From Thalassobellus sp050294475 (GTDB lineage Bacteria > Bacteroidota > Bacteroidia > Flavobacteriales > Flavobacteriaceae), in contig JBNKOE010000024.1 of assembly GCA_050294475.1 (NCBI GenBank), positions 124,001-188,000 on the forward strand: a stretch of DNA of 64,000 nt, read 5' to 3'. Below, piece by piece: positions 26,805-35,118 of the stretch; the first letter of the stretch is position 1; each line of letters starts with the position of its first letter. The notes under the pieces were generated by a model, which saw nothing but the letters and a program-made list of their open reading frames with translations, was not told where the DNA came from and did no database searches. The position numbers and the translations under genes were made by a program.

Positions 26805-27179
26805 ATGGAAAATGATGCAAGTAAATATTTTATAAATGCTGCTCAAAAACTCAATCAAGCAAATAAAGAACTATTTAAACCAGAAGAAGATATTGTAACT
26901 TATTTAGTTTGCAAAAATTCTCAATATGCTATAGAAAACTATTTAAAAGGGTATCTATTGAAAAATGAAGTAGTTATTACTAATGATGAAACTATAGAAA
27001 GCCTTTATAACAAATGTAAAAAAATCAATAAAAATTTTGAAAAAGTAAGCTTAACAGGTTTTGATTGTAAAGTTCACAATTTAGATTCTAGATACTGTAA
27101 TGAAATTTCAAAAGTTAATAATTGTTTTGATATTGCAGATAGTTTAGACACCTTTCTAAGAAAAGAAAAAATCATCTAA
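26805..27179 (+). CDS. HEPN domain protein, orphan
   Basis: 124 residues, all helical in pattern, with no signal. ASKYFINAAQKLNQANKEL and CKNSQYAIENYLKGYLL (about 36-52) fit the HEPN fold, where such proteins dimerise and bind RNA or nucleotides. The RNase motif RX4-6H of HEPN toxins is not present, and no MNT nucleotidyltransferase partner gene lies alongside, so it is unlikely to be a toxin of the HEPN-MNT type. It follows PFOR in the same direction after a hairpin and may be read through from it. Function unknown. Confidence 0.6.
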   Translation: MENDASKYFINAAQKLNQANKELFKPEEDIVTYLVCKNSQYAIENYLKGYLLKNEVVITNDETIESLYNKCKKINKNFEKVSLTGFDCKVHNLDSRYCNEISKVNNCFDIADSLDTFLRKEKII

Positions 27180-27265
27180 ATTCAATTTTATTTAGCTTCA
27201 TGATAACTGATTAAAAAGTTAATCAGTATACTATTAATTTATGCTTAAAAGTCAAAAAAAGCTTC

Positions 27266-27511
27266 TTAAGCAACTATATTAATAACTTGTTCTATTTGTG
27301 GCACGTACTTTTTAATAGTCATTTCCACACCAGATTTTAACGTCATTTGATTGACACTACAACCTACACAAGCACCTTGTAACTGTACCTTAACTAAAGT
27401 ATCGTTTTCTTCAATAGACAGTAAAGAAATATCACCACCATCACTTTGTAAAAAAGGACGGATTTCATCTAGTGCTTTCTCTACATTTAATTTAACTTCT
27501 TCTGCTGTCAT
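27266..27511 (-). CDS. NifU-like iron-sulfur scaffold domain protein
   Basis: 81 residues consisting only of the NifU C-terminal domain: LDEIRPFLQSDGGDISL and the cluster-binding pair CVGC (Cys48, Cys51). Such small proteins carry and transfer Fe-S clusters. It is 3 bp downstream of the mrp gene on the same transcript, which supports joint work in Fe-S delivery, useful next to the many Fe-S enzymes upstream in this window. Confidence 0.92.
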   Translation of the reverse strand: MTAEEVKLNVEKALDEIRPFLQSDGGDISLLSIEENDTLVKVQLQGACVGCSVNQMTLKSGVEMTIKKYVPQIEQVINIVA

Positions 27512-27514
27512 TTA

Positions 27515-28651
27515 TTATTTTTTAACTGCTGAACATCCAGCCATCGTTGTAATTTTTATAGCTTCTGTAGGAGGCAAATCTTCATTACGGCTTACAACTT
27601 CTTGAACTACATTTTTTGTTATTTTTTCAAAAGCCTGCTCTAAAGGCGTTGCTGTTTGTAAAGCAGCTGGACGACCAACATCACCAGCTTCTCTTATACT
27701 TTGTACCAATGGTATGTCTCCTAAAAATGGTACTTGTAAATCTTCAGCTAAATTTTTAGCACCTTCTCTTCCAAAAATATAATATTTATTATCTGGAAGT
27801 TCCTCTGGTGTAAAATATGCCATATTTTCTATAATTCCTAATACTGGTACACTAATGCTTTCTTGCTGAAACATAGCAACTCCTTTTTTAGCATCAGCTA
27901 ATGCTACGTTTTGTGGTGTACTAACAACTACAGCGCCTGTAATTGGCAATGATTGCATAATACTTAAATGTATATCTCCTGTTCCTGGAGGTAAATCTAA
28001 AAGCAGAAAATCAAGTTCTCCCCAATGTGCATCAAAAATCATTTGATTTAAAGCTTTTGCAGCCATAGGACCTCGCCAAACTACTGCCTGATCGGGTTGT
28101 GTAAAAAATCCAATAGATAATATTTTAACGCCATAATTCTCAACAGGCTTCATTTTAGACTTTCCATCAACATTAACAGCTAAAGGTTTTTCTGCCTCTA
28201 CATCAAACATAATAGGAATTGAAGGCCCATAAATATCGGCATCTAAAACACCTACATTAAAACCCATTTTAGATAAAGTTACTGCTAAATTTGCAGTAAC
28301 TGTAGATTTCCCTACACCACCTTTACCAGACGCAACAGCTACAATATTTTTTATTCCAGGAATTGGGTTTCCTTTTATAACATTTGCCTTTGCTTTAGCA
28401 GGTGCATCAACCTTAACATTCACTGTTATTTTAGCTTTTTCATAAACCAAATTATGAATGGTTTTTAAAATATCTACTTCAGTACGTTTCTTTGCTTGTA
28501 AACTAGGGTTTTTTATGGTAATATCTACAATAACTTCATCTCCAAAAGTAATCACATTCGTTACTGCTCCACTTTCAACCATATTTTGTCCTTCACCTGG
28601 TACTGTAATAGATTCAAGAGCTTTTAATATATCTTTCTTATTAAGTTTCAT
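27515..28651 (-). CDS. mrp: Mrp/ApbC-family P-loop ATPase, iron-sulfur carrier
   Basis: 378 residues. N-terminal DUF59/MIP18 domain (about 1-80), then a deviant Walker A, GKGGVGKS (109-116), DLPPGTGDIHLS, and a C-terminal CS pair in MAGCSAVKK. The family binds and transfers [4Fe-4S] clusters to apo-enzymes in the cytoplasm. The usual metal-binding CXXC near the end is not seen; only the single C of GIIENMAY neighbourhood is absent too, so how a cluster would be held needs an alignment. Transcribed with the NifU-like gene. Confidence 0.92.
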   Translation of the reverse strand: MKLNKKDILKALESITVPGEGQNMVESGAVTNVITFGDEVIVDITIKNPSLQAKKRTEVDILKTIHNLVYEKAKITVNVKVDAPAKAKANVIKGNPIPGIKNIVAVASGKGGVGKSTVTANLAVTLSKMGFNVGVLDADIYGPSIPIMFDVEAEKPLAVNVDGKSKMKPVENYGVKILSIGFFTQPDQAVVWRGPMAAKALNQMIFDAHWGELDFLLLDLPPGTGDIHLSIMQSLPITGAVVVSTPQNVALADAKKGVAMFQQESISVPVLGIIENMAYFTPEELPDNKYYIFGREGAKNLAEDLQVPFLGDIPLVQSIREAGDVGRPAALQTATPLEQAFEKITKNVVQEVVSRNEDLPPTEAIKITTMAGCSAVKK

Positions 28652-28732
28652 GCTTTGTTAGTTTTTGTTCAAAATTTAAATCATCTCACTAAATCTATCT
28701 TTCAGCAAATAATTTAGATTTGTTCTAAAGTA

Positions 28733-28740
28733 CAAATATA
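28733..28740 (-). promoter_or_regulatory. Candidate -7 element for mrp; intergenic 28652-28960
   Basis: Minus-strand TATATTTG, full consensus, 81 bp upstream of mrp. I see nothing else in the 309-bp divergent gap 28652-28960 except AT-rich sequence; no -7 box of full consensus was found for the plus-strand gene at 28961. Confidence 0.5.
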
Positions 28741-28960
28741 CGCTGAAAACTTAATATTTTAAAGCAGATTTATTGAAATGATTGATAAAGATATATGCTT
28801 TCTTTATGATATAAACTGATTAAAATCATGTGCTAAAATTAAAGTTTAATAACTATAATTATTTATAATGAATTATGACACTCTCTTTTTATATTAAATT
28901 ATATAATTCTGGTATGATTTATGAGACATAACAGTTTTTTAAAAATCACAAAACTGACTT

Positions 28961-29800
28961 ATGAAAAACACTATCCTTTACTTTATTTTTATCTTTTTTA
29001 TTGGAATTTCAAGTTACGGACAAAGCAAAATTGGACGCGCTGAAGAAAGTTTAAAAGAAAAGGATGAAACAACTAAAAACTCTGAAACATCGTACAGTAA
29101 TGGTGGTAGTAACAACGATTCTGATGATGATATTGTAACCGAACTTGTTGGCGGCTTGTTTATACAAATTTTTGCTTACACGGTTTATGGTGTAGCCTTT
29201 GAAACACCATTTGAAATAAATAACCAAGCAAGTAATGCATACCTAAGTAAATATCCTTACTTCAACTCAAAAAAAGGAAACTTTACATACGAATGGAACA
29301 AAAACACTCCAATCTTTAGAACCTCATTTTCTGCTAGATATATTATGGAAAATAGTAGATTAAGAGGTTCTCATTTAAATATGGACATGCAGTTTTTAAA
29401 AAGGCTAGGATTCGAAATAAATTATCTTCAATTATGGGAAAACAATCCAAACTTTGGAAAAGATAACTTAGCTATTTACTCAGCACTTGCAAAATACCAT
29501 AGGGTACGTACTGAAAAATTTAATGCCTGGTGGGGTCTTGGAGCGTCTTATGTTAACGGTGCTGTCAATGAATTTGGCTTTACTTATGGTTTAGGTGCCG
29601 AACTATTTTTTGCAAAACCACTAAGTCTTGAAACTAATTTTAATCAAACCTTTATAAATAGTGAAACCTTCAATAAATTTAATGGATTGTTAAATTATCA
29701 TTTTAATAAATACAAACTCATTTTAGGTTACGAGCATCTTAAAATTGGAAGTGAAAATTTTTCAACAGCTACATTAGGCGTTAGTGTATTCTTAGATTAA
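28961..29800 (+). CDS. Exported protein, probable outer-membrane beta-barrel
   Basis: 279 residues. A signal peptide (about 1-20, ending SSYGQ) is followed by a low-complexity acidic/Ser/Asn segment (about 35-55), one hydrophobic stretch (ELVGGLFIQIFAYTVYGVAF), and then alternating aromatic/polar strands (FRTSFSARYI, LGFEINYLQLW, WGLGASYVNGAV, FGFTYGLGAELFF, LILGYEHLKIG), with a final STATLGVSVFLD typical of a barrel end. I do not recognise a named family. It converges on the alkyltransferase-like gene with 3 bp between them. Confidence 0.65.
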   Translation: MKNTILYFIFIFFIGISSYGQSKIGRAEESLKEKDETTKNSETSYSNGGSNNDSDDDIVTELVGGLFIQIFAYTVYGVAFETPFEINNQASNAYLSKYPYFNSKKGNFTYEWNKNTPIFRTSFSARYIMENSRLRGSHLNMDMQFLKRLGFEINYLQLWENNPNFGKDNLAIYSALAKYHRVRTEKFNAWWGLGASYVNGAVNEFGFTYGLGAELFFAKPLSLETNFNQTFINSETFNKFNGLLNYHFNKYKLILGYEHLKIGSENFSTATLGVSVFLD

Positions 29801-29803
29801 GCA

Positions 29804-30133
29804 TTATAACTCTTGAGAAGGATCCCAAAAAATGGTGTCAAAATCCTGAATTTGATTTTCAACAACTTCAACACCCTCGCTTTCTAAAAGTTGTTGCATT
29901 AAATTAGTGCCATCAAAATGATGTTTCCCCGTTAACAAACCCTTTCTGTTTACTACGCGATGCGCAGGCACTTCCTTATTATGAGAACCATTCATAGCAT
30001 AACCAACCATTCGAGCACTTCTTGCTGCTCCAAGATATTTAGCAATAGCACCATAACTTGTTACACGTCCGTAAGGTATTTGTCTTGCAACCTCATAAAC
30101 CTTCTCGAAAAAGCTTAATGTTTCTTGTTGCAT
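29804..30133 (-). CDS. Alkyltransferase-like (ATL) DNA-repair protein
   Basis: 109 residues covering only the DNA-binding domain of O6-alkylguanine-DNA alkyltransferases (QIPYGRVTSYGAIAKYLG, RMVGYAMNGSH). At the place of the active-site PCHR(V/I) it has VPAHRV, so the acceptor cysteine is replaced by Ala57. This is the hallmark of ATL proteins, which bind alkylated guanine and flag it to nucleotide excision repair instead of repairing it directly. It is 3 bp downstream of the LysE gene, in the run trmB-lysE-atl on the minus strand. Confidence 0.9.
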   Translation of the reverse strand: MQQETLSFFEKVYEVARQIPYGRVTSYGAIAKYLGAARSARMVGYAMNGSHNKEVPAHRVVNRKGLLTGKHHFDGTNLMQQLLESEGVEVVENQIQDFDTIFWDPSQEL

Positions 30134-30136
30134 AAA

Positions 30137-30766
30137 CTACATTTCTTTAATGATATTAATTAAAGTTATAATTGAAATAATACCCGTTATACCTCCAATA
30201 AGATAATTCATGCTTTTTTGAGATGCAATAGGTTTATCTTTTATTTTATGAAAAAAGAACATATACACATACAGCATTACAAAGGTTCCCATAGCTGCTC
30301 CCGAAATATATGATATGATACTAATTTGGCTAAAATCTATCCAACCAAACGACGCCAAAGTAATGGTCATATACGCTTGATAAGGAATAGGAAATACATT
30401 AATTGCAGATAAAAAAATACCCTGAAAGAACCGACTTTGCTTACTTTTCATTTGAGGTTCAACAAGTTCTTTCGATTCCTTTTTAGCTATGAGCAGAAAA
30501 TAAATAGTGATTAAAACAAATAGAACAAAAGCCACCCGCTGAAGTACTTCAACAATTTCTAAATGGTTACTTAAATATCTTGCAAAAATAGCAGCTACAT
30601 ACGTTTGCACCAATACAATAACACAAACTCCTATTGAAAAAACGATACCTCTAGTAGGTCCTTCTTTTAAGCTAATTTTAGCAGCTGTCATATTTAACAA
30701 CCCTGGAGGAATAACTCCAACCAACGCTATAAATAACCCTAAAAAAAAGATGAAAGTTATATTCAA
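30137..30766 (-). CDS. LysE/RhtB-type membrane exporter
   Basis: 209 residues with about six transmembrane helices. The N-terminus (LFIALVGVIPPGLLNMTAAKISLKEG) has the family's PPG..N motif; helix hairpins follow with a basic cytosolic loop (KKESKELVEPQMKSKQ). The family exports amino acids or related metabolites. The substrate cannot be told. It lies 2 bp downstream of trmB and 3 bp upstream of the ATL gene, an apparent operon of unrelated functions. Confidence 0.8.
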   Translation of the reverse strand: MNITFIFFLGLFIALVGVIPPGLLNMTAAKISLKEGPTRGIVFSIGVCVIVLVQTYVAAIFARYLSNHLEIVEVLQRVAFVLFVLITIYFLLIAKKESKELVEPQMKSKQSRFFQGIFLSAINVFPIPYQAYMTITLASFGWIDFSQISIISYISGAAMGTFVMLYVYMFFFHKIKDKPIASQKSMNYLIGGITGIISIITLINIIKEM

Positions 30767-30768
30767 AT

Positions 30769-31443
30769 CTATTTAATTTTAAACCGAATATACGTAATTG
30801 GTTTGTTTTGTTCTAAATATTGCGATTCGTAATAGGTTTGAATGCTTGTAACTTCTTCTGGACTTCCTTCTTGTTTATAAACATTATGATTAGCATATAA
30901 CACCTCATGCCCTGCACCGTGTAATAAACCAAGTGTATAACCATGCATAAACTCACTATCGGTTTTTAAATTAACTACACCATCAGGTTTTAAAATGGTT
31001 TTATAGCGTTGCAAAAAAACTTCGTTAGTCATTCTGTGTTTAGTACGCTTATATTTTATTTGCGGATCTGGAAATGTTATCCAAATTTCATCTACTTCAT
31101 TTTCGCCAAAAGCATGGTCTATAAGTTCTATTTGTGTACGTAAAAAAGCAACATTAGAAATGTTTTCTTCAATAGCTGTTTTGGCTCCTCTCCAAAAACG
31201 CGCACCTTTAATATCAATACCAATAAAGTTTTTATTCGGATATTTTTGTGCTAATGCTACTGAATATTCACCTTTACCACAACCTAATTCTAACACTAAA
31301 GGATTCTCATTTTTAAAAAAAATTGTTCTCCAATGTCCTTTTAAATTGAAATCTGAACTAACTAACTCCTCTCTTGTTGGCTGAATAACATTAGAAAAAG
31401 TTTCGTTTTCTCTAAATCTTCTTAGCTTATTTTTACTTCCCAC
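30769..31443 (-). CDS. trmB: tRNA (guanine-N7-)-methyltransferase
   Basis: 224 residues, starting at GTG (31441-31443); the resulting start GSKNKLRRFRENETF is the usual beginning of the Bacteroidota enzyme, which supports the GTG choice. SAM site LELGCGKGEYSVALA, then EIWITFPDPQIKYKRTKHR, the diagnostic TrmB block. It makes m7G46 in tRNA. First gene of trmB-lysE-atl. Confidence 0.95.
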   Translation of the reverse strand: MGSKNKLRRFRENETFSNVIQPTREELVSSDFNLKGHWRTIFFKNENPLVLELGCGKGEYSVALAQKYPNKNFIGIDIKGARFWRGAKTAIEENISNVAFLRTQIELIDHAFGENEVDEIWITFPDPQIKYKRTKHRMTNEVFLQRYKTILKPDGVVNLKTDSEFMHGYTLGLLHGAGHEVLYANHNVYKQEGSPEEVTSIQTYYESQYLEQNKPITYIRFKIK

Positions 31444-31546
31444 AGATTACTAATTATTTTATTTTTATAGAAATAATAATTATTTGGTAAAATTAAGGAA
31501 ATATACGAGAGTGTTTATATCCTTATCTTTGAAATTACATAAAAAT

Positions 31547-31680
31547 TCCGTGAGGGATTGAGTCCCGATTACTCGAGATTAGAATCCTTTGCAGAGAACG
31601 ACTTGTGAAATAATTATATTCATGAGTTCAATAATTTAAAATATTGAAGCCCGACCACACCTAAGCGTGGACACGCCACA
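31547..31680. repeat. Cluster of decayed short palindromes
   Basis: This gap between divergent trmB and a glycosyltransferase gene is more GC-rich than its surroundings and holds several broken inverted repeats: ATTCC-GTGAG-GGAT near 31546-31558, TCCCGATTACTCGAGA (31563-31578), AATCCTTTGCAGAGAACGAC (31582-31601) and GTGG-ACACG-CCAC near 31667-31679. The first three look like worn copies of the ATTCCC/GGGAAT family seen at 9144-9213. Confidence 0.35.
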
Positions 31681-31688
31681 CTATAAAA

Positions 31689-32747
31689 ATGAAAAAAAGA
31701 ATTTTAGTAGCGCCCTTAAATTGGGGATTAGGACATGCCACAAGATGCATCCCCATTATTAAAGCATTAATTAATAATAATTATATACCTATTATTGCTA
31801 GCGATGGTGTAGCACTTTCTCTTTTAAAAAAAGAGTTTCCAAATATTTCATCAATTGAATTACCCTCTTACAACGTTACTTATGCTAAGAATGGTAAGTT
31901 TTTTAAATTGAAAATGCTTAAAGATTCGCCAAAGCTTATTAAAGCTATAAAAGCCGAAAAAAAAGCAATAAAAAATATTATTAAAAATAATGGTATTAAT
32001 GGTATTATTTCTGATAATAGATTAGGTGTTTATAATAAAAAAGTACCAAGTGTTTTTATTACACATCAATTGAATGTTTTAAGCGGCGTTACAACTTGGT
32101 TTAGTACTAAAATTCACGAAAAATTTATTAAAAATTTCAATATTTGTTGGGTTCCAGATACCGAAGGCGTACTTAATTTAAGTGGTAAATTAGGACATGC
32201 CAAAACCTTTGAAATACCATTAGAATATATTGGTCCTTTAAGTCGGTTTGAAAAAAAACAATCAACTATTATTAACGATATCATGGTTTTACTTTCTGGC
32301 CCCGAACCACAACGTACTTTGCTTGAAGAAAAACTTCTATTAGAATTTAAAAATTATAATGGCAGTGTTGTTTTTGTAAAAGGTATTATGGAAAAAGAAC
32401 AAAGTATCCAGATTCTGGGGAATATGACAATTTATAATTTTATGACTTCAGAATTATTAGAAAAAACAATAAACGAAAGTGCTATAATTATTTCTAGATC
32501 TGGCTACACAACGGTTATGGATTTAGCCAAACTGGACAAAAAAGCATTTTTCATACCCACTCCTGGACAATTTGAACAAGAGTATTTAGCAAAACGACTT
32601 ACAGAATTAAGCTTAGTACCAAGTTGTAAACAAGATGATTTTAATTTAACCAAACTAGATGTTATAAACACTTATGAAGGTTTAAAAGCATTTGATTTTG
32701 AAACAGATTTCAAAAAATTATTCAGCCGCCTTTTCGAGGGTGAATGA
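31689..32747 (+). CDS. MurG-like glycosyltransferase
   Basis: 352 residues with a GT-B layout. N-terminal APLNWGLGHATRCIPIIKAL is the acceptor-side start of MurG-like enzymes; the C-terminal nucleotide-sugar half has IIISRSGYTTVMDLAKL and PTPGQFEQEYLAKRL, matching the family 28 C-terminal motif. There is no signal peptide. It may build a cell-surface glycan or glycolipid; donor and acceptor are unknown. Its final 30 bp overlap the end of the histidine kinase gene on the other strand. Confidence 0.8.
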   Translation: MKKRILVAPLNWGLGHATRCIPIIKALINNNYIPIIASDGVALSLLKKEFPNISSIELPSYNVTYAKNGKFFKLKMLKDSPKLIKAIKAEKKAIKNIIKNNGINGIISDNRLGVYNKKVPSVFITHQLNVLSGVTTWFSTKIHEKFIKNFNICWVPDTEGVLNLSGKLGHAKTFEIPLEYIGPLSRFEKKQSTIINDIMVLLSGPEPQRTLLEEKLLLEFKNYNGSVVFVKGIMEKEQSIQILGNMTIYNFMTSELLEKTINESAIIISRSGYTTVMDLAKLDKKAFFIPTPGQFEQEYLAKRLTELSLVPSCKQDDFNLTKLDVINTYEGLKAFDFETDFKKLFSRLFEGE

Positions 32748-33764
32748 AAACTCGCTACCTACATCAAATTCGCTTTCTACATAAATTTTCTCATTGTGTG
32801 CCTCTATAATATGTTTTACTATAGACAAACCTAAACCAGAACCTCCTTCTTTTCTAGAGCCACTTTTATCTACACGATAAAAACGCTCGAATAAACGTGG
32901 TAAATGTTCTTTTTCAATACCTTCTCCGTTATCAGTTACTCTAACTATAACTTTGTTTTTTATAAGGTTTTCTATGCTTACTTCTGTGGTACCTTTATTT
33001 CTTCCGTATTTTAATGAATTTACCATTAAATTCATCAATACTTGTTGTATACGCTCTTTATCAGCCTTTACCATAACAGGCTTATTATAAGTCATATCAA
33101 AAGTTAATGTGATGTTTTTTTTACTAGCCTTCATTTCTAGCATATCAAAAACATTTTTCACTAACTCAACAATATCAAAAGTTTCAGTATTTAAACTTAA
33201 ATCACCAACTTCTAATTTGGTTATCATGTCTAAATCTTTAATAATATAACCAAGTCTATCTATGCCTTTACTTGCTCTTTCTAAATATTTTTCTCTAAGG
33301 TTTTTATTATCCATTGCGCCATCAAGCAATGTTAAAATATAACCTTGAACAGTAAACAAAGGGGTTTTTAATTCGTGTGAAACGTTCCCCAGAAATTCTT
33401 TTCTGTATTTTTCTCTAACCTTGAGTGTTTCTATTTCAATTTTTTTATCGCGGGCAAACTTATCAATTTCTTCAGTAAGCGTTCGCATATCTGTAGTTAT
33501 GGCTCCTTTGGTTAAACTAGCAGATTCTAAAAGTGTTAAATCATCATATATTTTTTTTACACGCCTATAAATAAATCGTTCAACCCTAAATTGAATTACT
33601 AGAAAAGAAAATACATAAGTACTTAAAAATAAAACAAAAGGCATCCACCATATAAGTTCAAAAAAATAATATAAAAAAACGCTCATTAAGAGCGTTATAT
33701 ATATGGTAATATAAAACGAGGTTTTTATTGCAAACCGATATGATTTTTTAAATTTTGTCTGCAT
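32718..33764 (-). CDS. Sensor histidine kinase, PhoR-like
   Basis: 348 residues. Two transmembrane helices (about 13-33 and 38-58) with only a few residues between them, so there is no periplasmic sensor domain. Then a linker, HisKA with phospho-acceptor His130 (VSHELKTP), and the ATPase with NLMVNSLKYG, GEGIEKEHLPRLFERFYR and GGSGLGLSIVKHI. The stop/start with the response regulator overlaps by one base, so the pair is co-translated. Phosphate starvation is the usual signal for this subfamily, but no pst/pho genes are here to support it. Confidence 0.9.
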   Translation of the reverse strand: MQTKFKKSYRFAIKTSFYITIYITLLMSVFLYYFFELIWWMPFVLFLSTYVFSFLVIQFRVERFIYRRVKKIYDDLTLLESASLTKGAITTDMRTLTEEIDKFARDKKIEIETLKVREKYRKEFLGNVSHELKTPLFTVQGYILTLLDGAMDNKNLREKYLERASKGIDRLGYIIKDLDMITKLEVGDLSLNTETFDIVELVKNVFDMLEMKASKKNITLTFDMTYNKPVMVKADKERIQQVLMNLMVNSLKYGRNKGTTEVSIENLIKNKVIVRVTDNGEGIEKEHLPRLFERFYRVDKSGSRKEGGSGLGLSIVKHIIEAHNEKIYVESEFDVGSEFSFTLEKAAE

Positions 33765-34444
33765 TAATCTACAAACTTATAACCAACTCCTTTTACTGTT
33801 TTAAAACTATCGTCACCTAATTTTTCACGAAGTTTACGAATATGAACATCAATAGTTCTTCCGCCTACTACCACTTCGTTACCCCAAACTGTATCAAGAA
33901 TTTCATCTCTTTTAAATACTTTTCCAGGCTTTGATGCTAACAAAGATAATAATTCAAATTCTTTTCTTGGAAGTATAATTTCCACTCCTTTAGAAGTGAT
34001 TTTATATTCATCTCTATTTATTTCTAAACTTCCAATTTTCACAGTATCAACAACGTCTTCTTCTTTAAAACGACGTAAAAGTGCTTTTACTTTACTAACT
34101 AAAACCTTTGGTTTAATTGGTTTTGTAATATAATCATCGGCACCAGCATCAAAACCAGCTACTTGAGAATAATCTTCTCCTCTAGCGGTTAAAAAAGTTA
34201 CTATGGTATTCTTTAAATCTGGATTTTTTCTAATCAACTCACATGCTTCAATGCCATCCATTTCTGGCATCATAACATCTAATATTATTAAATGTGGCAA
34301 CTCTTTTTTTGCTTTTTTTACACCTTCGGCACCATTTTCAGCTGTAATTACCTGATAACCTTCACTTGATAGATTATAACCAACTATTTCTAAAATGTCT
34401 GGCTCATCATCAACTAATAATATTTTTATGTCTTTTTTTTTCAT
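33764..34444 (-). CDS. OmpR/PhoB-family response regulator
   Basis: 226 residues. Receiver domain with the acidic pair VDDE (11-14), phospho-acceptor Asp56 (LDVMMPEMDG), Lys in the ITKPIKP switch, then a winged-helix DNA-binding domain (LPRKEFELLSLLASKPGKVFKRDEIL, VGGRTIDVHIRKLREKLG). It partners the kinase encoded immediately downstream. No target sites could be identified in the window. Confidence 0.94.
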   Translation of the reverse strand: MKKKDIKILLVDDEPDILEIVGYNLSSEGYQVITAENGAEGVKKAKKELPHLIILDVMMPEMDGIEACELIRKNPDLKNTIVTFLTARGEDYSQVAGFDAGADDYITKPIKPKVLVSKVKALLRRFKEEDVVDTVKIGSLEINRDEYKITSKGVEIILPRKEFELLSLLASKPGKVFKRDEILDTVWGNEVVVGGRTIDVHIRKLREKLGDDSFKTVKGVGYKFVD

Positions 34445-34704
34445 CTGTAAATTATTATCATTTTTTTCAAACGCAATTTCATATGTAACATGAATAATTT
34501 AGTTTGAGAGGATAAAGCAATCCTTAATTATTAAGTAAAGATAAAACTAATATAAAGATTTAATTAAAATCCTAAGATAAATAACAATATGGTAACAAAC
34601 AACTTACACAAAGTTAATACTTCGATGAACTTCATAAATATTTAACATTTATTTGGTATGACTTTTGCTATATTTTACTACCTTTAAACCACGTAATAAG
34701 AACT

Positions 34705-35046
34705 ATGAAAAAAAACTACTTTTTTACTTTAATATTTTTTTTAACACTTTTGATTTCCTCTCAGGGATTTTCTCAAAGCAGTGTTAATACTACTATTACG
34801 TCTCAAAATATTGAAGGCCTTTCCATTTACCCTAACCCAGTAACTAACGGAAAAACATTTATATATATTACATCTAAACGTAATTTATCCAAAAAAGTTG
34901 AGTTTTTTAATGTTCTAGGTAAACAAATTTTCTCTATTGTACTTACTGGTAAAGAATTAAATATTTCTAGACTAAGCAAAGGCGTTTATATTTTAAAAGT
35001 AACAGAGAATAATAAAAGTGAAACACGAAAACTTGTGATTAAATAA
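34705..35046 (+). CDS. Minimal T9SS type A sorting-domain protein
   Basis: 113 residues. A signal peptide (about 1-23, ending GFSQ) is followed after only about 16 residues by the C-terminal sorting domain of the type IX secretion system (LSIYPNPVTNG from 39, FFNVLGKQIFS, LNISRLSKGVYILKV, final TRKLVIK). There is essentially no passenger domain. Such proteins would cross the inner membrane by Sec and the outer membrane by T9SS. It has its own terminator, in which the promoter of the next gene is embedded. Confidence 0.85.
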   Translation: MKKNYFFTLIFFLTLLISSQGFSQSSVNTTITSQNIEGLSIYPNPVTNGKTFIYITSKRNLSKKVEFFNVLGKQIFSIVLTGKELNISRLSKGVYILKVTENNKSETRKLVIK

Positions 35047-35068
35047 TTTAATCATCTTTATAATATTT

Positions 35069-35096
35069 AAAGCGTTACCCTTTGGTAGCGCTTTTT
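35069..35096 (+). terminator. Intrinsic terminator after the T9SS-CTD gene
   Basis: Stem AAAGCGTTACC (35069-35079) / GGTAGCGCTTT (35084-35094) with one G-T wobble, then T's. It overlaps the -33 region of the next promoter. Confidence 0.85.
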
Positions 35097-35113
35097 TATT
35101 TTATCTACTTTTG
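35081..35113 (+). promoter_or_regulatory. Promoter of the LuxE-like gene, inside the terminator
   Basis: TTTG (35081-35084), 21-nt spacer, TACTTTTG (35106-35113). The start codon is at 35119, only 5 bp after the -7 box, so the mRNA is expected to be leaderless or nearly so. Confidence 0.55.
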
Positions 35114-35118
35114 CTGAT

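Noticed and set aside
11101..34514. Shared 13-mer TTTGAGAGGATAA upstream of the glutaryl-CoA dehydrogenase gene (11105) and the response regulator gene (34502)
   Set aside because: A repeat of this length is expected by chance many times in a 64-kb AT-rich window, and the two sites have different orientation relative to genes.
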